A stretch of 62,413 nt of DNA, from the NCBI GenBank assembly GCA_002714465.1, contig PAXL01000054.1:4271-66683 (forward strand), in the 5' to 3' direction. This DNA is from Gemmatimonadota bacterium (GTDB lineage: Bacteria > Latescibacterota > UBA2968). Within the stretch, counting starts at the first letter, position 1. Each line of letters opens with the position of its first letter. The position numbers and the translations under genes were made by a program. Positions 8,297 to 16,285 of the stretch are shown in pieces. A model generated the notes under the pieces. It had not been told where the DNA came from and searched no databases. It saw only the letters and a list, made by a program, of their open reading frames with translations.

Positions 8297-9387
8297 TGGC
8301 CCGATCGAAGCGACACCCGGCCACAGCCTTCACGCAGGGACACCCATCTAAGGAAGCGACCCGTCGGCTACATCTGTCGCCCACTCAGCACCATCGACAC
8401 CTGATGGCGACGACAGAACGCGAACTCGACTACGATGGCGGTGACATTCGATTGTGGCAACGCAGGCTTCGCCCGAAGGTTCGATCCGCTGCCGGTGAGA
8501 TGCCTCTCGACCGATGTCCGCTGAACGTACGCTCCCTCTGGACGCTGAACCATCCATTGGGCTCGATCGAAAAGATCGCATTCACCAGCGAGCCCTACTC
8601 GGACACGCTGGCCTATGTCTGTCTTCCTGACAACGCAGAACCGCCTTACACCTGGTTCATCTGCGTCCAGGGACACAGTACGGGTTTCCACAATTCGATC
8701 GGGGTCGACCGTGACGACAACAGTGTCCTGATCGATGTCCCTGGCGACCGTGACTTCGGGCTCGGATGTATGCGCCGCGGCTTGGCCGCATTGTGCATCG
8801 AGCAGCGTTCGTTCGGTGAGCGTCGGGAGCAGAAGCAGGAACGCGTGGCCCGACACGGATGTCACGACGCCACCATGCACGCGTTGATTCTCGGCAGAAC
8901 ACTGATCGGCGAGCGCGTCTACGACGTCGACCGAGGGATCGATTATCTGGCAACACGCGACGACGTGCGGATGAAACACATCGGCGTGATGGGAAACTCG
9001 GGAGGTGGCACGATCAGCTTGTTCGCCGCAGCCCTCCTTCCCCGCCTTCGATACGCGATGCCTTCTTGCTACTTCTGCACGTTCGAGGATTCGTTGATGT
9101 CCATTTACCATTGTATGGACAACTACCTGCCCGGTCTGCTGAAGTATGCCGAGATGCCGGATGTGATGGGACTGTTCGCCCCCAAACCGACCGTCCTCGT
9201 GGCGGGCAAGGAGGACGAGATTTTCCCGGTCAGGGGCGTTCGACGTGCCTACAAGCGGCTGAAGAAGATCTACGCGGCGGCTGGCGCAGAAGATCGCTGC
9301 CATCTGGTGATCGGGCCGGCAGGACACCGGTTCTACGCCGACCTTGCGTGGCCGAAAATGCTGAAGGAAATCGAAAGAGATCACTAG
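8296..9387 (+). CDS. Alpha/beta hydrolase, acetyl-xylan-esterase/dienelactone-hydrolase-like
   Basis: A 363-residue hydrolase starting at the ATG that overlaps the sulfatase stop. A nucleophile elbow GNSGGG (MGNSGGGTISLFAA), an acid in AGKEDEIFP and a histidine in GPAGHRFYAD form the expected Ser-Asp-His triad in the right order. The N-terminal third lacks clear homology. Coupling to a sulfatase suggests de-esterification of the same substrate, for example acetylated and sulfated sugars; this is inference. It ends 14 bases before the EVE-domain gene. Confidence 0.8.
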   Translation: MARSKRHPATAFTQGHPSKEATRRLHLSPTQHHRHLMATTERELDYDGGDIRLWQRRLRPKVRSAAGEMPLDRCPLNVRSLWTLNHPLGSIEKIAFTSEPYSDTLAYVCLPDNAEPPYTWFICVQGHSTGFHNSIGVDRDDNSVLIDVPGDRDFGLGCMRRGLAALCIEQRSFGERREQKQERVARHGCHDATMHALILGRTLIGERVYDVDRGIDYLATRDDVRMKHIGVMGNSGGGTISLFAAALLPRLRYAMPSCYFCTFEDSLMSIYHCMDNYLPGLLKYAEMPDVMGLFAPKPTVLVAGKEDEIFPVRGVRRAYKRLKKIYAAAGAEDRCHLVIGPAGHRFYADLAWPKMLKEIERDH

Positions 9388-9401
9388 TCTCGGAGGAGAA
9401 C

Positions 9402-9878
9402 ATGGCTGCAAAGAAGAACTACTGGCTCGTGAAGAATGAGCCCAAAGAGTGCTCCTTCGACGAGCTCAAAGACCGTCCGAAGTCGACGGGGTACTGGACA
9501 GGGGTACGGAACTACCAGGCGAGGAACTTCATTCGCGACGTGATGCAGAAGGGTGATCTGTCGTTCTACTATCACTCGAACTGTGAGGAACCAGGCATCG
9601 CCGGCGTCGTCGAGATTCTCAAAGCCGGCTACCCGGATCCCAACCAGTTCGACAAGAAGCACCGCTATTACGATGAGAAGTCGAGAAAAGAGGATCCGCG
9701 CTGGTTTTCGTTCGACGTGAAGTGGAAGAAGAAGGCCAAGAATTTCGTTCACCTTGCCGATCTGAAGGCGAACAAGAAGCTGGAAGAAATGAAGGTTGTT
9801 CAGCGGGGTCAGCGGTTATCGATTCAGCCGGTGACAAAAAAAGAATGGGACGAAGTTTGTAAGATGGGGGGCCTGTAA
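9402..9878 (+). CDS. EVE-domain protein
   Basis: A 158-residue protein that is almost entirely an EVE domain: YWLVKNEPKECSFDEL at the start, TGYWTGVRNYQARNFIRDVM, then KGDLSFYYHSN and GIAGVVEI. These PUA-like modules recognise modified bases in DNA or RNA, and this stand-alone form resembles the widely conserved YcfH/thymocyte-nuclear-protein-1 type. A strong ribosome site (GGAGGAG at 9392) sets the ATG. Its place inside a catabolic run is probably incidental. Confidence 0.92.
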   Translation: MAAKKNYWLVKNEPKECSFDELKDRPKSTGYWTGVRNYQARNFIRDVMQKGDLSFYYHSNCEEPGIAGVVEILKAGYPDPNQFDKKHRYYDEKSRKEDPRWFSFDVKWKKKAKNFVHLADLKANKKLEEMKVVQRGQRLSIQPVTKKEWDEVCKMGGL

Positions 9879-9883
9879 ACAAA

Positions 9884-9932
9884 CAAAGAGCAGAGTGCAA
9901 CCAAGTGCCAACCCGGTTCTCTCGGCTCTTTG
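9884..9932 (+). terminator. Stem-loop between EVE and aminotransferase genes
   Basis: CAAAGAGC at 9884-9891 pairs perfectly with GCTCTTTG at 9925-9932, with a partial inner AGAG/CTCT stem. There is no clear T-run, so it may be a weak terminator or a leader structure of the downstream gene. Confidence 0.35.
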
Positions 9933-9940
9933 CCAATCAT

Positions 9941-11284
9941 ATGGCAACGATACGCGAACAATACGAGCGAACATTCGCCCAGGACGCTAAGCTGGCATCA
10001 GAAGCCCGTGACGTCTTCCCTGACGGTGTGACCCACGACAACCGTCACGCCGATCCATTCCCGGTGTTTGTGAGTCATGCAGACGGGACAAAGAAGTATG
10101 GTCTGGATGGGCGAGAGTTCATCGACTACTGGTGTGGTCACGGGGCGCTGTTACTGAGCCATAATCCGCCGGAGGTGGTGGAGGCGGTGTCGGCACAGAT
10201 CTCGAAGGGCACGCACTATGGGGCGTCGCACAAGCTGGAGGTCGAGTGGGGACGATGGGTTCAGAAGCTGATCCCGTCGGCGGAGCGGGTTCGGTTCGTG
10301 AACTCGGGAACCGAGGCGACGCTGATGGCGATCCGCCTGGCCCGGACGTTTACGGGGAAGAACAACATCATCAAGTTCGCCGGTCATTTCCACGGCTGGC
10401 ACGATTCGGTTATCCCCGCGGCTCGTCCGCCTCTGGACACGCCAGTTCCTGGGATTCCACAAGCGGTCATGGACAACACGATCGTCCTTCCACCGAATGA
10501 CATCGATGCGGTTCGCAATCACCTGGCGTCGGATCCGGACGTAGCCATCCTGTTGATCGAGCCGACAGGAGGCGGGTGGGGTGCGATCCCCTGTCCGCCT
10601 CAGTTCTTGGCCGACCTCAGACAGGTTACGGAGGACCATGGCGTTATCCTGCTGTTCGACGAAGTCATCACGGGCTTCCGTGTGTCGCCTGGCGGGGCGC
10701 AAGCACACTATGGCATCACGCCGGACATGACGACGATGGCGAAGATCCTCGCCGGTGGACTTCCCGGTGGTGCTTGCGCAGGACGTGCGGACATCATGGA
10801 CCTGCTCTCGATCCGTGAGACCGATCCCGAGAAGAAGATGCCGCATCCGGGGACGTTCAACGCGAATCCACTGTCCGCATCGGCCGGTATCGCGACGCTG
10901 AAGATCGCGTCAACGGGTGAGCCGCAGGCCCACGCAAACGAGACGGCCGCGACGTTACGTCACGGTCTGGCGAAGATCATCGACGATCGTGGTTTGGGCT
11001 GGGGTGTTTATGGTGAATTCTCGTCCTTCCGGATGGTGATCGACCATGGGATCTCGGAGATCAAGGCGCTCGAATTCGATCCGTTTGCGCACGACATCAA
11101 CAAGCTGAAGTCGCCTTCGAGGCCGGACGTGGCGAAGACGCTACGGATGGGAATGCTTCTTAACGGCGTGGATTTTCCGGGGACGCCGATTACGATGGCG
11201 GGGCATTCAGATGAGGATGTGCAGAAAACATTGGCGGCATTTGAGACGACGTTAGGGTGGTTGGAGGGGGATGGGTTGATTTAG
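9941..11284 (+). CDS. Class III aminotransferase, glutamate-1-semialdehyde aminomutase-like
   Basis: A 447-residue PLP enzyme close to HemL. Recognisable parts are GVTHDNRHADPFPVFV, the cofactor-phosphate site VNSGTEATLMAIRLAR, FHGWHDS, the PLP-contacting Asp in LLFDEVITGFR, and the Schiff-base lysine in TMAKILAGGLPGGA. A true HemL usually has a GKIIGGGLPVGAYGG motif; the divergence and the catabolic setting point to an aminomutase or transaminase with another substrate. ATG 9941 is chosen over GTG 9905 because family similarity starts there. A terminator follows. Confidence 0.88.
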   Translation: MATIREQYERTFAQDAKLASEARDVFPDGVTHDNRHADPFPVFVSHADGTKKYGLDGREFIDYWCGHGALLLSHNPPEVVEAVSAQISKGTHYGASHKLEVEWGRWVQKLIPSAERVRFVNSGTEATLMAIRLARTFTGKNNIIKFAGHFHGWHDSVIPAARPPLDTPVPGIPQAVMDNTIVLPPNDIDAVRNHLASDPDVAILLIEPTGGGWGAIPCPPQFLADLRQVTEDHGVILLFDEVITGFRVSPGGAQAHYGITPDMTTMAKILAGGLPGGACAGRADIMDLLSIRETDPEKKMPHPGTFNANPLSASAGIATLKIASTGEPQAHANETAATLRHGLAKIIDDRGLGWGVYGEFSSFRMVIDHGISEIKALEFDPFAHDINKLKSPSRPDVAKTLRMGMLLNGVDFPGTPITMAGHSDEDVQKTLAAFETTLGWLEGDGLI

Positions 11285-11318
11285 GGCAGAGAGCAATTCT
11301 GTAACAGGTTTACGTAGC

Positions 11319-11351
11319 AACGCTCTCATGTTTCGACACGAGGGCGTTTTT
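11319..11351 (+). terminator. Rho-independent terminator after aminotransferase
   Basis: AACGCTCTC at 11319-11327 pairs with GAGGGCGTT at 11340-11348 (one G-T pair) and is followed by a five-T run, closing the + strand run that begins with the PhyH gene. Confidence 0.85.
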
Positions 11352-11368
11352 GTGTATCGAAGATCTCG

Positions 11369-11412
11369 TCGCCGGGCCTGCCCGGCGTAGCCTAGGCGAA
11401 GGCGGGAGGCGG
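11369..11412. repeat. Dispersed GC-rich palindromic repeat relic
   Basis: GCCTGCCCGGCGTAGCC followed by TAGGCGAAGGCGGGAGGC resembles the dispersed repeat with consensus like GGCGAAGCCTTGGCGAAGGCGGG seen in many environmental genomes. It lies directly after a terminator and next to two decayed genes. Confidence 0.5.
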
Positions 11413-11458
11413 CTCCCACGATCTCAGCAACTACGACCAGGCCAAGTAGTAGACTGTA

Positions 11459-11502
11459 GCGGATATCTGGACCCAGGAATCCCCACGACCGTTCGACCGA
11501 TG
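11459..11502 (-). pseudogene. Asp-box (BNR) remnant of a sialidase-like gene
   Basis: On the minus strand one frame reads HRSNGRGDSWVQIS, which fits the Asp-box signature SxDxGxxW of sialidase-type propellers with the D replaced by G; stops follow soon after. It lies directly downstream of the MoaD-like relic. In my recollection, MoaD/ThiS-like genes are often neighbours of exo-sialidase-like propeller genes, so this looks like a trace of that pair. The stretch is short and the call is tentative. Confidence 0.35.
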
Positions 11503-11780
11503 CTGCTTGGTTCCGAAGTGGCCGTGATCGAGACTGGCATAACGGGATCGTTCAAGTGTTCACGGTCCTTCAGGCCATCGCCGTCTATGAAGATCACCAT
11601 GTGCTTACGGACTACGCCGCGATCGTCCAGAACGTAGCCGCGGGCTTTGGGTTTTGTGGTGAACACCGCCTCCAAGGCTTAGGCTACGGTGCCGACGGGG
11701 ACCCTTACTGTTGGGCATTGGACGTGACGTTGGATGTTTTCGGTGAACGCAACGGTAGGCGTGTTACTGGTTAGCTTATG
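11500..11780 (-). pseudogene. MoaD/ThiS-like ubiquitin-fold protein, decayed
   Basis: The minus-strand frame reads PTVAFTENIQRHVQCPTV, then RVPVGTVA, an in-frame TAA at 11679-11681, then ALEAVFTTKPKARGYVLDD and VVRKHMVIFIDGDGLKDREH. This follows the beta-grasp MoaD/ThiS pattern closely on both sides of the stop. No usable start codon precedes the first part, and the C-terminus lacks the Gly-Gly end needed for thiocarboxylation, shifting into NDPVMPVSITATSEPS. It is therefore called a pseudogene of a sulfur-carrier-like small protein. It lies 126 bases downstream of the rhodanese gene on the same strand. Confidence 0.7.
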
Positions 11781-11905
11781 ATTTCTCTTAGCCTACAAAC
11801 GAATGACGGATGTTGAGTATTGAGGGGATCCTTCAGCACCCAACACTCAGGACTCGACATTCGTCATCCGGTTCTAAACATGGGCGACCGGAGGTCACCC
11901 CCACT

Positions 11906-12742
11906 TTACCCCTCCCTGCTTCTCACCTCCACAGGCAATTCCAGCCTGTCTCCCCATTCCTTCCACGAGCCGATGTAGTTGCGGACGTTTTCGTATCCGA
12001 TCAGTCGCAACGCCAGGTAGCTGTGAGAGGAACGGTATCCGCCCTGTCAGTAGCACGCGATAGTCTGCTCCGGCATCACGCCCGCTCGCTCATACATCGA
12101 CCTAAGATCGTTGGCCGGCTTATAGCAGCCCTGCTCATCGAGATTGTTTACATACTCGACATGTATCGCACCCGGTATCGATCCGCCCCTTGCAGCACGA
12201 ACGGTCGTTCCGTAGTGCTCGCCATCGCTGCGCGTGTCAAGGGGCACGAAAATCTCGCGACTGAGCGAATCCAGAATCTCTTGGTATCCGATCGCGCGCT
12301 CCACGACAGGTTCGCTGTTGAACTCCGCGGCCTCGACCTCGACACCTTCTGTAGAAATCTCTATACCGGCTGACTTCCAAGCATCGAAGCCGCCATCTAA
12401 GACGTGCACATCCCGATGCCCATGGTATTCACACGCCCAGAACCCGCGAGCTGCCCTCATACCGGAATTGTTCTCATAGAACACAACCGACTGATCTGTT
12501 CCTACTCCACGACTGTGAAACAGATACGCATACATATTCATGAAGGCATTGAAGGCGTCAGGTCCCGTATTTGCAAGACTGATCCCATACACATCGAGGC
12601 TGATTGCTCTTGGTATGTGACCGGCCACGTATTCGTGTACGGGTCTGGTATCGACAATTCGTACGGACGGATCTGACAGTCGCCCATTCAGTTCTTCCAC
12701 GGACCAGAGCAGATCCGGATTCGTGTAGCCTCTATTCTCCAT
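11906..12742 (-). CDS. Rhodanese sulfurtransferase, putative selenoprotein (UGA at catalytic Cys)
   Basis: A two-domain rhodanese of 278 residues if the UGA at 12047-12049 is read through. The inactive N-terminal domain contains [20 protein letters not shown]; the catalytic domain has [20 protein letters not shown] and [14 protein letters not shown], then TIACY, the UGA as codon 232, and [20 protein letters not shown] to a normal C-terminus and TAA. Homologues have Cys exactly at the UGA ([10 protein letters not shown]), so selenocysteine as nucleophile fits. ATG 12742 has a Shine-Dalgarno (AAGGAGAA) and overlaps the stop of the DUF218 gene (TGATG). No clear SECIS hairpin was seen by eye, so a nonsense mutation remains possible. 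It would move sulfane sulfur (or selenium) to an acceptor. Confidence 0.72.
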
Positions 12743-13434
12743 CAGTTCTCCTTCGGAAACAGCTTTTCGATATCCACTTCCGGATTCGGATAGAACAGAA
12801 ACTTCGCATAGCCATAGGCAATCAACTCGCTTATCAGGGAACGAACACCAGTGCTTGTCGTCCACCACCGTTGGGGGTCGTAGCCAATCGGTTCCAATGC
12901 GATCACCCCCACGGTTGCGACATCCTTCAGGGCCGCCTCAAAAAGCATCCACGATCGCCTGCTATGAGGTCCTGATGATACAATGTCCACCGACGGATTC
13001 GGGTCACCCACATTCAGCAACCATTTCCGAAGGCCGAGGGCAGATGAGTAAGTCCTGTCCTTCCCAACCTCAGGTCGTGAAACTGCGACCACAGGTGAGA
13101 TACCCATCTCCGTGAACTGCTCGACCCCGATCTCGGATCGCGAAACTTTGTCCGGATAGAGCTGCTTGAGGAAGGTTTCCTCGGGGATCGGCCCGCCAGT
13201 TACGAGAACTGCCCCATACGCGCCTTCCCGATAGATGGCTGCAGCTGCCTTGAGCTGAGTCCGGCTCATCCACCCTTCGACGACAAGGTAGCCCGAACCA
13301 ACCGGCGCGTTGACGGTCAGCGCCGAGTAGACTCCAACAAGCACAAGGGCTGCCGTCAGAGTCGGCAGCCCCAGAACCAACAGCCACCCAAAACGAGTCG
13401 GAATCCAGACCTCAGCTCGCCTGAAGAGCCTCAC
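12742..13434 (-). CDS. DUF218 (SanA/YdcF/ElyC-like) membrane protein
   Basis: A 230-residue protein from GTG 13434, chosen because it overlaps the amidase stop by four bases (GTGA). One transmembrane helix lies near residues 15-37 (WLLVLGLPTLTAALVLVGVY), followed by a DUF218-type domain: GYLVVEGWMSRTQLKAAAAI, AVLVTGGPIPE, SRPEVGKDRTYSSALGLRKW and VDIVSSGPHSRRSWMLFEAA. The family is linked to envelope integrity and polysaccharide carrier metabolism, but the biochemical role is open. Its stop overlaps the rhodanese ATG, so both genes are translationally coupled. Confidence 0.75.
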   Translation of the reverse strand: MRLFRRAEVWIPTRFGWLLVLGLPTLTAALVLVGVYSALTVNAPVGSGYLVVEGWMSRTQLKAAAAIYREGAYGAVLVTGGPIPEETFLKQLYPDKVSRSEIGVEQFTEMGISPVVAVSRPEVGKDRTYSSALGLRKWLLNVGDPNPSVDIVSSGPHSRRSWMLFEAALKDVATVGVIALEPIGYDPQRWWTTSTGVRSLISELIAYGYAKFLFYPNPEVDIEKLFPKEN

Positions 13435-15086
13435 GATTCGTCCAACGGCGGTCTTCGACAATGCCAATCGGTCGCCCGCTGATATGCATCGCCAATTTCG
13501 AGTATAGTTTGTTCGTCCCAATGATGCCCGACTATTGTCATAGCTCTTGGCATTCCATTTACAAATCCGACTGGGATCGTAAGGGAGGGATGTCCAGTGA
13601 AGTTGCTTGCTGTCATGCTGCTGTCACCCGTGCCGGGACAGACAATCGCATCGACATCGGACACCGCAGCGCAGAAGTCAGACACAAGCTGCGTTCGAAG
13701 TTGTTGGGCTTTCACGTAGTCCACCGCAGAGACCGTCCTTGCAGCCCTGAAGATCTCCGGCCACCGACTGTTGTCGTGTTCCTTCAACAGGTCCAGATCA
13801 TCTGATCGCGAGAGGTCATCAAAAACCGCAGCCGCCTCGACCCAGATTGTTAGCATGATCCCAGTCCGGACACCCGGCAACTCGACAGGCCGCAGGCCCA
13901 TTCCCAGATCCTTTAGTACATCGAGAGCAGCCTGGTCGATCTGCTTTTCCTCCTCGTTCTCTATGTCTTCGTATTCCTTTTCGACGATTCCGATCAGCAG
14001 CTGACGATCCTCTTCTGGCGGCCACGTGAACGGAGCATCGCGCGCCACCGAATCGCGTTCGTCGGCGCCTGCGATGGCCGCAAAGACCGCGGCGCAATCC
14101 TCCGCAGAACGACACATCGGACCGATCTTGTCGAGCGAATAGCTTAGGGCCATGGATCCCGCACGGCTCACCCGGCCGAATGTCGGTCTAAGACCACTGA
14201 CACCACATCGATGACTTGGATTGGTAATCGATCCGTGCGTCTCGGTCCCGATACTGAATCCTACAAGACCGGCGGCGGTCGCTGCGCCGGGCCCCGCCGA
14301 AGAGCCGCCCGATCCCTCCTCCTGGTTCCACGGATTACGCGTCATACCTTCAAACCACTGGTCCCCGGAGGCGAGGGAACCCATAGACAGCTTGGCGACC
14401 AGGGCTGCCCCTGCATCGCCGAGCCGGGTGACTACTGTCGCATCCTCATCGATCTGCTGATTCCGGTAGGGTGTCGCCCCCCATGTCGTGGGGATCCCTC
14501 GTGTAGCCAGCAGATCCTTCGCACCCCAAGGGATCCCGTGAAGCGGGCCTCGTGACCTGCCATCAACGAGCTCTTGTTCTGCCTCGCGCGCCTGCTGCAA
14601 ACCCAGGTCCTCCGTGATCGTCACGACACACGTCAGCTTCTCACCGATCGATGCAAGCCGGTCGAGATACAGCTCTGCAAGCTCGACTGGAGAAAGCTGG
14701 CCACTTGAGAGAAGACGACTGAGTTGTGAGAGGGACGCAAAGGCAAGGGTTTCTCCGAAATCGCCGTTTCCGGAGTCCGTTACTCTGAAAGCGAACCGCA
14801 CCGAGGAATCGGAGGATTCCGGTTCTGGCGGGCGGAAGGTCAGGGCGGGCGGAAGTGCGTTTTCTACAGGTGAGGTATGGAGCGTCCTTGCCTGGAAGGC
14901 ATACCGTTCCACCTGTTCGGAAAAGGATTCTAACCGATCATCTTTCTCTATGAGCCCGACAAGCTCTGCGAAAGCATCGAGAACTTTGTCACTGACAAGC
15001 CTTTGAGGCTCTGCCAAGTCTCCCCCCCAATCGGTGTCAGGATGGGACTTCGGACTTGCCGGACTCAGATGAAGCAAGTGCGGCAT
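13431..15086 (-). CDS. Amidase (amidase-signature family)
   Basis: A 551-residue amidase-signature enzyme. The Ser-cisSer-Lys triad is visible: Lys in IPWGAKDLLATRGIPTT, the middle Ser in TETHGSITNPS and the nucleophile region in EEGSGGSSAGPGAATAAG. The N-terminal ~95 residues are a variable extension (ALPPALTFRPPEPES), typical of amidases annotated beside GatA that hydrolyse free amides. ATG 15086 lies 50 bases inside the upstream dehydrogenase gene; no better start is seen. The absence of gatB and gatC nearby argues against tRNA-dependent amidation. Confidence 0.9.
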   Translation of the reverse strand: MPHLLHLSPASPKSHPDTDWGGDLAEPQRLVSDKVLDAFAELVGLIEKDDRLESFSEQVERYAFQARTLHTSPVENALPPALTFRPPEPESSDSSVRFAFRVTDSGNGDFGETLAFASLSQLSRLLSSGQLSPVELAELYLDRLASIGEKLTCVVTITEDLGLQQAREAEQELVDGRSRGPLHGIPWGAKDLLATRGIPTTWGATPYRNQQIDEDATVVTRLGDAGAALVAKLSMGSLASGDQWFEGMTRNPWNQEEGSGGSSAGPGAATAAGLVGFSIGTETHGSITNPSHRCGVSGLRPTFGRVSRAGSMALSYSLDKIGPMCRSAEDCAAVFAAIAGADERDSVARDAPFTWPPEEDRQLLIGIVEKEYEDIENEEEKQIDQAALDVLKDLGMGLRPVELPGVRTGIMLTIWVEAAAVFDDLSRSDDLDLLKEHDNSRWPEIFRAARTVSAVDYVKAQQLRTQLVSDFCAAVSDVDAIVCPGTGDSSMTASNFTGHPSLTIPVGFVNGMPRAMTIVGHHWDEQTILEIGDAYQRATDWHCRRPPLDES

Positions 15087-16029
15087 CAGCAAGGGCCAGG
15101 GCCTGTCGACCGTCCTGAACGGTCACCGACGGCATCGCCTTCCCAAGGATCACGTCTAAGAAGTGAGACATCTCGGCACGATAGGCAGCGGTGTATCGTT
15201 CGATGAAGAAATGGGGAGGCTTCTCACGGTGAATACGCTCAGCATCCCAGACCTCCACCGTATTCGTCGAGACGTTATCCGCTTTCGCCATGCCCTTCGA
15301 CCCGAAGGCTTCCACACGCTGGTCGTACCCGTAGACCGCACGTCTGCTGTTGTCGATCTGGCAGAGCTTGCCTGATTCGGTTTTCATCATAACGATTGCC
15401 GTGTCCACGTCCCCGGCGGCTCCGATCTCGGGTTCCACAAGACAGCTTGAGGCCGCAAAAACCTCCACGGGTTCCTCACCAAGAAGCCACCTGGCCAGAT
15501 CGAGATCGTGAATCATCATATCTCGAAACAAACCGCCTGACACATTGATGTATTCAATTGGAGGCGGGCTTGGATCCCGGCTGGTGATCTTCACAATCTC
15601 GAGTTCCCCGATGCTTCCGTCATTTACCGCATCGAAAACTGCCCGAAAGTTCGGGTCATACCGCCTGTTGAACCCGACCAGAACAGGCACCTTCCCGGCC
15701 TGAATCTCCCCCAGATCAGAGTCCACTCTCGACATATCGAGATCGAGCGGCTTCTCGCAGAAAACTGCTTTCTCAGCCCGAACGCCTGCAAGGATCAGCT
15801 CCAAATGCGTATCCGTCGGACTCGTAATCAGAATCCCTTGAACGTCCGGATCCGCGAGTGCTTCAGCAGGATCGGTTGCTGGCTTGGCTCCATAAGCTTC
15901 GGCAAGTTTCCTTGCTGGATCCTCGAACACATCAACAACCCAGCTGAGTCGGGCGTCGTTAGCTGCGCAAATACTATCTGCGTGGACGGCGCCGATTCTG
16001 CCGGCGCCGATCAGTGCGAGATCGATCAT
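15037..16029 (-). CDS. iolG: Inositol 2-dehydrogenase-like oxidoreductase
   Basis: A 330-residue Gfo/Idh/MocA enzyme most like myo-inositol 2-dehydrogenase. It shows the Rossmann motif IDLALIGAGRIGAVHAD, the lysine motif VFCEKPLDLD, GFNRRYDPNFRAV and the substrate-site pattern SGGLFRDMMIHDLDLARWL with the catalytic Asp and His. It would oxidise myo-inositol or a related cyclitol with NAD. Neighbouring genes (sugar isomerase, second dehydrogenase, sulfatase) fit cyclitol or uronate catabolism. The symbol is by similarity; other substrates such as scyllo-inositol are possible. Confidence 0.82.
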   Translation of the reverse strand: MIDLALIGAGRIGAVHADSICAANDARLSWVVDVFEDPARKLAEAYGAKPATDPAEALADPDVQGILITSPTDTHLELILAGVRAEKAVFCEKPLDLDMSRVDSDLGEIQAGKVPVLVGFNRRYDPNFRAVFDAVNDGSIGELEIVKITSRDPSPPPIEYINVSGGLFRDMMIHDLDLARWLLGEEPVEVFAASSCLVEPEIGAAGDVDTAIVMMKTESGKLCQIDNSRRAVYGYDQRVEAFGSKGMAKADNVSTNTVEVWDAERIHREKPPHFFIERYTAAYRAEMSHFLDVILGKAMPSVTVQDGRQALALADAALASSESGKSEVPS

Positions 16030-16285
16030 CCATTCATCCCTAGTAGATCGCTCAGGTGTGTCGAAAAAGCAGTCCGACTATGAGCTCGTTATAGCTCTAC
16101 CAAATCAATGGAACAACTCCGAGCCGAGCCTCTGAATACGGCCGATTTAGAGCCCATCCCTCCATCACAAGCCCTATCATCCTCCCGTGAGCTTGAACAC
16201 GCCGGCTCGGACGCTCCCCGTTCAGACATTGACGCCCACGGCAACTTCATTTCCCGTGTGAGCCGTCCTCCGAAACATTATCCGG

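Noticed and set aside
11350..11637. + strand frame after the terminator
   Set aside because: It begins in a dispersed repeat and runs antisense to the MoaD-like relic.
11906..12046. A clear SECIS hairpin downstream of the UGA
   Set aside because: Only weak pairings were found (for example GGA/TCC near bases 7-18 after UGA), closer than the usual loop distance, so none is listed as a feature.
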